Assembly (NCBI GenBank): GCA_964507825.1
Contig: CAZDQM010000016.1
Span: 1-36,767 of the forward strand
DNA length: 36,767 nt
Origin: JAWVZS01 sp964507825
GTDB lineage: Archaea > Thermoproteota > Nitrososphaeria > Nitrososphaerales > Nitrosopumilaceae
Direction of reading: 5' to 3'
In this document: positions 15,861 to 22,906 of the stretch, in pieces
Position numbering within the stretch: the first letter of the stretch is position 1
Layout of the letters: every line of letters starts with the position of its first letter
The notes under the pieces: model-generated
The model's input: the letters and a program-made list of their open reading frames with translations, nothing else
Told to the model about the DNA's origin: nothing
Database searches by the model: none
Program-made: the position numbers and the translations under genes

Positions 15861-16925
15861 CTAAACCGGGGTAAGTGGGGTGTATCTGAGTCCGTCCATC
15901 TCATCGAATCCTGCCATCACGTTCATGTTTTGGATGGCAGAGCCTGCGGCACCCTTCATCAGGTTGTCTGATGCGGAGATTGCAATCAGTCTGTTGTTGT
16001 CCTCGTCTATGTCAAAGCCTATATCGCAAAAGTTTGAGCCTACTAGGAACTTTGGATCCGGGAACTTGTACAGTCCGTTCTTGTCCCTGATCAGGCGCAC
16101 GAATTTTTCCTCGCCGTAGGCACTGCGATACAGCTTCCACAATTCCTTTTCACTGATGGTATCGTTTACAAACGTGTGGTTGGTGCAGAGAATTCCCCTG
16201 ACTACATCCACTGCGTGGGGGCTCATTGAAACCTTGATGGGCGCCCCGGCAATCTCGCTTAACTCTTGCTCGATCTCGCCGGTATGCCTGTGCTTTGCAG
16301 GCTTGTATGGGCGTATCACACCGGCCCTCATTGCATGTGCGGTGCCAGAGCCGGAGCCTGCACCAGACGAGCCGATTTTGGAATCAACTACAATGTGATT
16401 GGTGTCTACTAAACCTTCCCTGATCAGTGGGGCCAGTGCGAGAATAGAGGTTACTGCCATGCAACCTGGGCATGAAACCAACTGGGCTTTTTTGATCTCC
16501 TCACGGTGCAGTTCAGGAACCCCAAAGACCGACTTTGGTAGATAGTCCGGGTGCGGGTGCCTCCAACCATACCACTTGTCGTATGCCTCCGAATTGTGCA
16601 GTCTATAGTCTGCACTTAGGTCGATGATCTTTATCCCCCTGTCATAAAGCGCCTTTACAATCTCTGTTGCCTTTCCATGGGGCACTGCCGTAAATACCAG
16701 GTCGCAGCTGTCCGTCAGTTTATCATAGTCTAATTCTGAGAATTTTAAATCAGTAAAGCCCTTCAGGCTTGGCTGAATCCTGTGAAGATACTCGCCTACG
16801 TGTTGCCTTGAGGTGACCGCCGTGATCTCGACGCCAGGATGGTTTACTAGCAGGCGCAGCGTCTCGCCTCCCACATAGCCTGATGCCCCGACGACGCCTA
16901 CCTTCATGATATTATTCACCGACAT
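15861..16925 (-). CDS. lysY: [LysW]-aminoadipyl/glutamyl phosphate reductase
   Basis: An ArgC/LysY NADPH-dependent reductase that turns the carrier-bound acyl phosphate into a semialdehyde. Marks are the dinucleotide-binding VGVVGASGYVGGETLRLL, the catalytic Cys155 in VSCPGCMAVTS, KIGSSGAGSG and HRHTGEIEQEL. The length, 354 residues, is typical. ATG at 16925 and ATG at 16907 (MKVGVVG) are both possible starts; I keep the longer form. It lies 10 bases after the second LysX-type ligase and 3 bases before lysZ in the same operon. Confidence 0.92.
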   Translation of the reverse strand: MSVNNIMKVGVVGASGYVGGETLRLLVNHPGVEITAVTSRQHVGEYLHRIQPSLKGFTDLKFSELDYDKLTDSCDLVFTAVPHGKATEIVKALYDRGIKIIDLSADYRLHNSEAYDKWYGWRHPHPDYLPKSVFGVPELHREEIKKAQLVSCPGCMAVTSILALAPLIREGLVDTNHIVVDSKIGSSGAGSGSGTAHAMRAGVIRPYKPAKHRHTGEIEQELSEIAGAPIKVSMSPHAVDVVRGILCTNHTFVNDTISEKELWKLYRSAYGEEKFVRLIRDKNGLYKFPDPKFLVGSNFCDIGFDIDEDNNRLIAISASDNLMKGAAGSAIQNMNVMAGFDEMDGLRYTPLTPV

Positions 16926-16935
16926 GTGGTATAAT

Positions 16936-17793
16936 TTATTTCCTAACTTGGGACAGCGAATACTCGATCATTTCTCTTGGTATGTTCATCTTGGAAACCC
17001 TTGAAATTCCCTTAAACTCTACCGTGTTGTTTACCTCGTGCACAACAAGTCCGCGGTTCTTATCCTCCATCATGTCGACTCCGAGAATTCCGCCGCCCAT
17101 CGCCTTTGAGGCCCTTATTGCAAGATCTTCTAGCTCTGGGGTGATCTTGCACGGTTCTGGCTCTGCGCCCAGTGCAAGATTCGTGGTAAACCCGCCGTCG
17201 GATTTTCTGTGCATTGCTGAGACCACCCTGTCCCCGACAGTGACTATTCTAATATCGCTTGGTGGCCTGTCTATGATTTCTTGCAGGTAAAAGATTCTGT
17301 CATGTGATCCGTCATTGATTTCTCTCATTTCAAGGACCGCGTCGGTGGTGTCCGCGTCCCTTAACGGGATGATTCCGCGTCCCCAGCTTCCGATTACTGG
17401 TTTTATAACGAGCGGGTATCCAGTCTTTTCTAGGATCTTCTTTGCCGCATCAGACGTGAATGAAAAGTATGTCTTTGGGGTCGGCACACCGGCCTTTTTT
17501 AGCAGCAGTGACATGAACATCTTGTTTCCACAGTTGCTTGCAACGGCAAAGCTGTTGATCACTGGAACGTCTAGGAACTCTAGAGCGGATGTAACGTGTA
17601 ATCCCCTAAGGTAACTGATGCATCTTTCTAGTACGACATTGCCAAAATCAAAATTCCCAGCCGTGTCGTCGGTGTTGACATGCATGGTCTTGGCGTCGAT
17701 CATTGATACGTCGTGTCCGAGGCTTTCGGCCTCCTTGTGCAACATCTTCTCCTCGGATCTTAGCCTGTCAAATACAATGCGAATCCTTGACAT
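16936..17793 (-). CDS. lysX: LysW-amino acid ligase (ATP-grasp), second copy
   Basis: The 285-residue paralogue of the ligase at 11162-12004. It shares the ATP-grasp core YPLVIKPVIGSWGRGIIPL, DIRIVTVGDRVVSAMHRK and the terminal VHEVNNTVEFKGISRV. Position differs: it directly follows the Glu-ending lysW (start ATG overlaps the lysW TAA by one base) and precedes lysY/argC and lysZ/argB in the argG-led half. That context favours glutamate, i.e. an ArgX role in arginine synthesis, but I recall no motif that settles it, and a swapped assignment with the other copy is possible. The NNTVEF end here and NNTTEY in the other copy may reflect the substrate difference. Confidence 0.88.
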   Translation of the reverse strand: MSRIRIVFDRLRSEEKMLHKEAESLGHDVSMIDAKTMHVNTDDTAGNFDFGNVVLERCISYLRGLHVTSALEFLDVPVINSFAVASNCGNKMFMSLLLKKAGVPTPKTYFSFTSDAAKKILEKTGYPLVIKPVIGSWGRGIIPLRDADTTDAVLEMREINDGSHDRIFYLQEIIDRPPSDIRIVTVGDRVVSAMHRKSDGGFTTNLALGAEPEPCKITPELEDLAIRASKAMGGGILGVDMMEDKNRGLVVHEVNNTVEFKGISRVSKMNIPREMIEYSLSQVRK

Positions 17794-17960
17794 TACTCTC
17801 CCCAGTCTTCACCTACGCTTTCTGCCTCTTTTAGCTCTATATCGGATCCGTCCTTTTTTGCGATTTCATAGTCTGCACCGCAATCTGGACAGGATACAAT
17901 CTCGCCAACAGCTGCGTCGTCTGGGATTGCAATATCTGCGTCACATTCTGGACACTTCAT
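17793..17960 (-). CDS. lysW: LysW carrier protein, canonical EDWGE end
   Basis: A 55-residue acidic carrier with four zinc-binding cysteines (MKCPECDADIAIPDD and SCPDCGADYEI) and the canonical C-terminus SVGEDWGE, whose final Glu is the attachment point for substrate in known LysW proteins. The ATG at 17960 overlaps the argG stop (ATGA). The TAA overlaps the ATG of the next ligase. It is roughly half identical to the Gln-ending copy at 12001-12168. Confidence 0.92.
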   Translation of the reverse strand: MKCPECDADIAIPDDAAVGEIVSCPDCGADYEIAKKDGSDIELKEAESVGEDWGE

Positions 17961-19156
17961 GTTTTTGTTCGCCTCTTCTTTTGTAATTTATTAGCTTCTG
18001 TTGTCTGAATCCCCCACAATCCGACGAATCCCATGGCCAGCCTCTGGTCAAACGTGGAGTCCTTACCGTACGTGGCGGCCTTGTGGTTGTACAGTGAATA
18101 TCTGGATCTTCTCCCTACTATGCGTGCGCTTCCCTTGAACAGCTTTAACCTGACCCTGCCTGTGACCGTGTCTTGGGATCGCTCAATGAATCCGTCTAAA
18201 TCTTTTCTCAAGGGATCCTCCCAAAGCCCCGAGTATACCATCCATGCCCATTCGTCATCGATGGCTGACTTGAACTTGTTTTGGTGCCTTGTGTGGACCA
18301 ACTTTTCCAGATCCATATGGGCTTCAATCAGGCACGTGGCGGCCGGGGTTTCATATACTTCACGGGACTTTATGCCGACGGTCCTGTCCTCTACATGATC
18401 TGTTATGCCTATTCCTGAGGCACCTGCCTTTTTGTTCAGGTGCTCGATTAATTTGACTGGATCCAGCCTTTTTCCGTCTATGGCAGTTGGAATGCCCTTT
18501 TGAAAATCGATCTCAACATACGTCGGCTTGTCGGGAAGGTCCTTGGTCTTGACCCAGGTAAACGCGTCGTCGGGCGGCTCGTTGAACGGATCCTCGATGA
18601 TCCCTCCTTCGATTGCACGCCCCCATAGGTTTTGATCAATACTGAATTTTTTCGCAACATTGTCAATCCTGATTCCGTGCCTTTTTGCAAACTCTAACTC
18701 CGTGGTCCTGTCCAGATTAAGATCCCGGATTGGCGCAATAATCGGCAGGTCCGAACCCGACATCATGCTAAGATCAAAGCGGACCTGGTCGTTTCCTTTA
18801 CCGGAACATCCGTGTGCTAGCGCATCGACTTTTTCATTTCCAGCAACCTCGATGACCTTTCTAGCAATCAGGGGCCTTGCTAGCGCCGTGGCCAGACAGT
18901 ATTTTTTCTGGTACAGTGCATTTGCCTTTATTGCAGGATGAACATAGTCCCTGACAAACTCCCTCCTACTGTCTATTGTATAGTGTTTCTTTACTCCGAG
19001 ACTCTTTGCCTTTTTTGCAATCATTTTATGGTCACCGCCCTGCCCAACGTCCACCGTGACCGTAACCACGTCCATCTCGTGATTTTCTTGCAGGTACTTG
19101 ACAACGACAGATGTGTCAAGACCTCCTGAGAATGCCAGTATTGCCTTTTTGGTCAT
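17957..19156 (-). CDS. argG: Argininosuccinate synthase
   Basis: The enzyme joins citrulline and aspartate with ATP to form argininosuccinate. The PP-loop ILAFSGGLDTSVVVKYL is at the N-terminus, followed by HGCSGKGNDQVRFDL and SIDQNLWGRAIEGG. I start at ATG 19156 (399 residues, normal for the family); a TTG at 19171 would add five residues. It heads the argG-lysW-lysX-lysY-lysZ-lysJ-lrp run, which directly links the LysW route to arginine. Its promoter region contains a 12-bp palindrome (19176-19187) overlapping a TATA-like sequence. Argininosuccinate lyase is not in this window. Confidence 0.96.
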   Translation of the reverse strand: MTKKAILAFSGGLDTSVVVKYLQENHEMDVVTVTVDVGQGGDHKMIAKKAKSLGVKKHYTIDSRREFVRDYVHPAIKANALYQKKYCLATALARPLIARKVIEVAGNEKVDALAHGCSGKGNDQVRFDLSMMSGSDLPIIAPIRDLNLDRTTELEFAKRHGIRIDNVAKKFSIDQNLWGRAIEGGIIEDPFNEPPDDAFTWVKTKDLPDKPTYVEIDFQKGIPTAIDGKRLDPVKLIEHLNKKAGASGIGITDHVEDRTVGIKSREVYETPAATCLIEAHMDLEKLVHTRHQNKFKSAIDDEWAWMVYSGLWEDPLRKDLDGFIERSQDTVTGRVRLKLFKGSARIVGRRSRYSLYNHKAATYGKDSTFDQRLAMGFVGLWGIQTTEANKLQKKRRTKT

Positions 19157-19175
19157 AGAATAGTTGACCAATCGT

Positions 19176-19187
19176 AAATTCGAATTT
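19176..19187. promoter_or_regulatory. Palindrome AAATTCGAATTT in the argG promoter
   Basis: A perfect 12-bp palindrome about 20-31 bases before the argG ATG, overlapping the A/T-rich box that should bind TBP (minus strand AGATAAATTCG). A repressor bound here would block transcription. The half-site AATTCG also appears upstream of lysS, suggesting common control by the Lrp-type protein. Confidence 0.4.
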
Positions 19188-19230
19188 ATCTTTTGTGTTG
19201 TTTTTTTACAAGACTTTCATAGCTTGAGCT

Positions 19231-19286
19231 AAAATTCGATCATTATTTAACGGTCAAATATAACGCTGTTTTATGAAAATTCGATC
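19231..19286 (+). promoter_or_regulatory. Promoter of the ABC importer with an 11-bp direct repeat
   Basis: The 11-mer aaaattcgatc occurs at 19231-19241 and again at 19276-19286, the second just after the ATG (19273). Between them lies the TATA-like attatttaac (19242-19251), about 27 bases from the start codon. The repeats share AATTCG with the argG palindrome on the other side of this divergent region, so one regulator could act on both. Confidence 0.35.
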
Positions 19287-20289
19287 GGCAATTGTTGCTG
19301 GGATTGCAGGTGCAATCGTTCTTGGGACGGCCGCCTCGGTGCTGAGCGCGGATTATGTGCAGCCCGGCGAACGGATCAGGGTCGCTTATTTTCCAAACGT
19401 GGGCCATGCGATTCCGATAGTTGGGATGGAGAAAGGAATATTCGAGGATCACCTGCATGGTATGGTAATACAGACCCGGATTTTTGACAGCGGTCCGCAG
19501 GTCATAGAGGCGCTGTTTGCTGATTCCATTGACATTGCATATGTGGGTCCGGGACCTGCAATCAACGGGTACCTCAACTCAGACAACGTAGTGGTTTTGT
19601 CGGGCGCCGCGAGCGGTGGTGCAAGCTTTATCGCCCATCCGGACTCCGTGGGTGATGATTTCATCTTTGATGGCAAAAAGATCGGCGCGCCGCAGATCGG
19701 AAACACCCAAGACGTCTCATTGCGCCACCATCTTTCTGAAAGCGGCCTAAAGACCGCTGAAAAAGGGGGTTCTGTTACGGTATACAACATTCCAAACCCT
19801 GATATCTATACGTTGTTTGTCAAGGGTGAGATTGACGGGGCCTGGGTGGCAGAGCCGTGGGCCACAATTCTAGAGCAGGATCTTGGGGGCGTCCGGCTGT
19901 TTCATGAGGAGGATCTTTGGCCAAACAATGAGTTTGCATCTGTACTGTTGATTGCAAACGCGGACTATGTGGCGCAAAATCCGCAGGCAATCGGCCAGTG
20001 GCTCAAGGCGCACGATTATGTAGTAGACGTGATCAACGCAGACAAAAAGGATGCTGGCAAATTGTTTAATGATTTTCTAACCGGCTATCTGGGGCAGGGA
20101 CTAGATGCCCGAGTGGTTGACGTGTCCCTATCCAACATTGAAATCACGTCGGATCCGCTTGAGGATTCCGTCCATGTCTTTGCCGAGCGCGCAGACCGTC
20201 TGGGATATCTGGGTAGGGACGGCTATGATATATCTGGACTCTTTTATGACGCGAATCTGCGCCATGACTCTGAAGGTGGGAATGATTGA
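19273..20289 (+). CDS. ABC importer substrate-binding protein, NitT/TauT type
   Basis: The 338-residue protein has a signal peptide (MKIRSAIVAGIAGAIVLGTA, cut near residue 25) and a periplasmic-binding-protein fold of the SsuA/TauA/NrtA kind: IRVAYFPNVGHAIPIVGMEK, DIAYVGPGPAINGYL and GEIDGAWVAEPWATILEQDL. It would be held outside the cell membrane and deliver a small anion or similar solute (sulfonate, nitrate/cyanate, or a thiamine precursor in relatives) to the permease; the actual substrate cannot be read from sequence. The last base pairs overlap the TTG start of the ATPase gene. It is the first gene of a three-gene operon. Confidence 0.9.
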   Translation: MKIRSAIVAGIAGAIVLGTAASVLSADYVQPGERIRVAYFPNVGHAIPIVGMEKGIFEDHLHGMVIQTRIFDSGPQVIEALFADSIDIAYVGPGPAINGYLNSDNVVVLSGAASGGASFIAHPDSVGDDFIFDGKKIGAPQIGNTQDVSLRHHLSESGLKTAEKGGSVTVYNIPNPDIYTLFVKGEIDGAWVAEPWATILEQDLGGVRLFHEEDLWPNNEFASVLLIANADYVAQNPQAIGQWLKAHDYVVDVINADKKDAGKLFNDFLTGYLGQGLDARVVDVSLSNIEITSDPLEDSVHVFAERADRLGYLGRDGYDISGLFYDANLRHDSEGGND

Positions 20290-21050
20290 CCAAGCTTGAG
20301 GCCCAAAACATTGTAAAGTACTTTTTGCATGATTCCCACAAGATCAAGGCCTTAAACGGTGTGAGCTTGAGGGTTGACGACGGTGATTTTGCATGTCTAG
20401 TGGGGCCGTCTGGATGTGGCAAATCCACATTCTTAAGGATTGTTGCGGGACTGGAGACACCCGATGACGGCAAGATTCTGTTTGATGGCAGGCCGGTTAC
20501 GACTACTGGCCCTGAACGAATCATGGTGTTTCAGGAGGGGGCCTTGTTTCCGTGGCTACGTGTACGGGACAATGTGGAGTTTGGGTTAAGGATGGCCGGT
20601 ATTCCAAAGGACAAGCGCTGCAAGATATCTGACAGGTATCTTGACATGATGCAGCTTACCAAGTTTGCAGAATCTTATACGTATCAGCTGTCTACTGGAA
20701 TGAAGCAGCGCGTTGCAATAGCGCGCGCCCTTGTCATGGATCCGGACGTCTTGTTGATGGATGAGCCGTTTGCCGCGCTTGACGCGCAGACAAGGGATCT
20801 CTTATTGGTTGAAATGCAACTGATATGGGAAAAGACGAAGAAGACCATCTTGTTTGTGACCCATAATGTCGCCGAGGCCGCCGTTTTGGGCACCAAGGTT
20901 GCCGTGTTCAGTCACCGGCCGTCCGTGATCAAAAAGGAGATCTGCAACGATCTTCCGCGACCTAGGATTGCAGAGGATGAGTCATTGCTGAAGCTGCAAC
21001 GGAGCATACTAGCAGAGCTGCGACCGGAGATCAAAAAGGGCAGGGGGTGA
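20286..21050 (+). CDS. ABC importer ATPase, NitT/TauT type
   Basis: The 254-residue ATPase energises the importer. Walker A is GPSGCGKST (residues 40-48), the Q-loop is MVFQEGALFPW, Walker B with D-loop is VLLMDEPFAALDAQ (about 155-168), and the H-loop is FVTHNVAEA. The signature motif is LSTGMKQR (135-142), with Thr where LSGGMKQR is usual; this form occurs in functional relatives of the SsuB/TauB class. The start is TTG at 20286, overlapping the preceding stop; the stop overlaps the permease GTG, so the three proteins are co-translated. Confidence 0.93.
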   Translation: MTKLEAQNIVKYFLHDSHKIKALNGVSLRVDDGDFACLVGPSGCGKSTFLRIVAGLETPDDGKILFDGRPVTTTGPERIMVFQEGALFPWLRVRDNVEFGLRMAGIPKDKRCKISDRYLDMMQLTKFAESYTYQLSTGMKQRVAIARALVMDPDVLLMDEPFAALDAQTRDLLLVEMQLIWEKTKKTILFVTHNVAEAAVLGTKVAVFSHRPSVIKKEICNDLPRPRIAEDESLLKLQRSILAELRPEIKKGRG

Positions 21051-21814
21051 TCTGTTTGGGAAGCAAATTTGCACTGTACAGGATTGTCTTTTACATCGGA
21101 CTTGTTGCCGCATGGCAGCTAATCGCCATGGTAGAGATATGGCCGTCAAACGTCTTCCCTTCGCCTTATGAGGTTGCCGAGGATCTTGCGTATGGCGCAG
21201 CAGACGGTGCCCTGTTTTATGGCATTGCAACGAGCATGTGGCGGTTGCTCGTGGGCCTTGCAATTGCAATAGGTGGTGGAATCATACTAGGCGTGTTCAT
21301 GGCTAGGGTAGAGGCCGTAAACCAGACTGTGGGTTCGCTAGTGCTTGGATTGCAGTCAATCCCATCGATTGCATGGGTGCCGCTGGCCATACTCTGGTAC
21401 GGTCTGTCTGATGTGGGAATCATATTCGTAGTTGCCATAGGCGCAATCTTTGCAGTTACAATCAACACGTATACAGGGGTCAAGAATATAGATCCTCATT
21501 TTATCGAGGCGGCTAAAAACATGGGGGCGAGGGGCGGACAGCTGATAACAAGCGTGCTACTACCTGCGGCATTTCCCTACATGATTTCAGGATTCAAACA
21601 GGGATGGGCCTTTGCATGGAGGGGGATCATTGGCGCGGAACTACTCTTTGCATTCCTAGGACTAGGACACATGCTTTATGCCGCACGCTCCCTTACCGAT
21701 GTTTCGCAGGTGATTGCAATCATGCTGGTAATCATGTGCATCGGCCTACTCGTTGACGGCCTAGTCTTCAAGCGTCTAGAGGACAAGGTGATGGCTAGGT
21801 GGGGACTGCGGTAA
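21047..21814 (+). CDS. ABC importer permease, NitT/TauT type
   Basis: A 255-residue membrane protein with about six hydrophobic segments, including IVFYIGLVAAWQLIAMV near the start and ITVNTY-adjacent segments later. The coupling loop that docks the ATPase is visible as EAAKNMGARGGQLITSVLLP, the EAA-type motif of binding-protein-dependent permeases. The start is GTG at 21047, overlapping the ATPase stop. It completes the three-gene importer. The importer sits between argG and the methionine synthase genes, which could hint at a sulfur or amino-acid related solute, but that is only context. Confidence 0.9.
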   Translation: MICLGSKFALYRIVFYIGLVAAWQLIAMVEIWPSNVFPSPYEVAEDLAYGAADGALFYGIATSMWRLLVGLAIAIGGGIILGVFMARVEAVNQTVGSLVLGLQSIPSIAWVPLAILWYGLSDVGIIFVVAIGAIFAVTINTYTGVKNIDPHFIEAAKNMGARGGQLITSVLLPAAFPYMISGFKQGWAFAWRGIIGAELLFAFLGLGHMLYAARSLTDVSQVIAIMLVIMCIGLLVDGLVFKRLEDKVMARWGLR

Positions 21815-21941
21815 CTGCCTGCAATCTGTAGCACGCCGCGCTTAATGTACGCGCGTATATTTTACCCGATTATTGTATGCTGTCTCCTGAAATCTGGATT
21901 TTCTCCATACCAATAAAAGCCAGCTGTTTTTAGGCTTAATC

Positions 21942-22901
21942 ATGGCAAGGGAGTCGTTTTTGAATGCAATCCAGAACCGGATTCTACTTTTTGATGGCGC
22001 CATGGGGACGGAGATCCAAAAAAACAATCCAAAATCGGGTGATTTTCCGGATGACAAGGACGGCTTTAATGACGGACTAGTGCTGACGCATCCGGAATGG
22101 ATAAGGCAGATACATCGCAGCTACCTTGATGCCGGAGCAGACTGCATTGAGACCAATTCATTTGGATCAAACCAAATCAAGCTTGACGAGTATGGGTTCG
22201 GCGATCAGGTCGTTGAGCTCAACCAAAAGATCGCACGCATTTCATCGGACGTGTGCAAAGAGTATTCTGACAGAACCAGGTATGTTGTAGGCTCCATGGG
22301 ACCTTCTGGATACCTTCCAAGCTCAAATGATCCTGACCTTGGGCAGAAATCACTAGATGATATTCGCAACTCCTTTGATCTGCAGGCTCAGGGACTGATT
22401 CTGGGAGGTGTAGACGCACTGCTTATCGAAACAAGCCAGGACATACTAGAGGTAAAGCTGGCAATCGAGGCGTGCCATGATGCCATGACGACGACCGGCA
22501 AAAGGGTCCCCATTATTGCAAATGTAACACTGGACCAATACGGCAAGATGCTACTAGGGACCGGCATCCAAGCTGCATATACTACTGTCTCTGACATGGG
22601 TATTGACGTCTTTGGACTCAACTGCTCTACCGGGCCCGTTGAGATGACGCCTAGCGTACGGTGGCTTGATGAGCAGCAGGAGCACAGTCTACTTGTGGTT
22701 CCAAATGCGGGCATGCCTGAAAACCAGGGCGGCCAGGCGGTATACAAGATGCTACCAGATGACATGGCAAGGGTGCTTGGGCAGTTCCTTGACAATTATG
22801 ACAGGGTCAGGATAATCGGAGGCTGTTGCGGGACCAATCCGGAGCACATACGCGCGTTAAGAAGAACAATTGATGAAAGGGCCGTGCCTACCAAAGGTTA
22901 A
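21942..22901 (+). CDS. metH: Homocysteine methyltransferase subunit of a split methionine synthase
   Basis: The 319-residue protein corresponds to the N-terminal homocysteine-binding domain of cobalamin-dependent methionine synthase. The barrel starts ILLFDGAMGTEIQ, and the zinc ligands are Cys228 (GLNCSTGP) and the pair Cys295-Cys296 (IGGCCGTNPEHIRAL). It activates homocysteine as a thiolate for methylation by methylcobalamin carried on the protein encoded 6 bases downstream. In most bacteria both parts are one chain of about 1,200 residues. The start is ATG at 21942, after a 127-base gap with A/T-rich patches (for example around 21911-21918) that should hold the promoter. Confidence 0.92.
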   Translation: MARESFLNAIQNRILLFDGAMGTEIQKNNPKSGDFPDDKDGFNDGLVLTHPEWIRQIHRSYLDAGADCIETNSFGSNQIKLDEYGFGDQVVELNQKIARISSDVCKEYSDRTRYVVGSMGPSGYLPSSNDPDLGQKSLDDIRNSFDLQAQGLILGGVDALLIETSQDILEVKLAIEACHDAMTTTGKRVPIIANVTLDQYGKMLLGTGIQAAYTTVSDMGIDVFGLNCSTGPVEMTPSVRWLDEQQEHSLLVVPNAGMPENQGGQAVYKMLPDDMARVLGQFLDNYDRVRIIGGCCGTNPEHIRALRRTIDERAVPTKG

Positions 22902-22906
22902 GTAGT

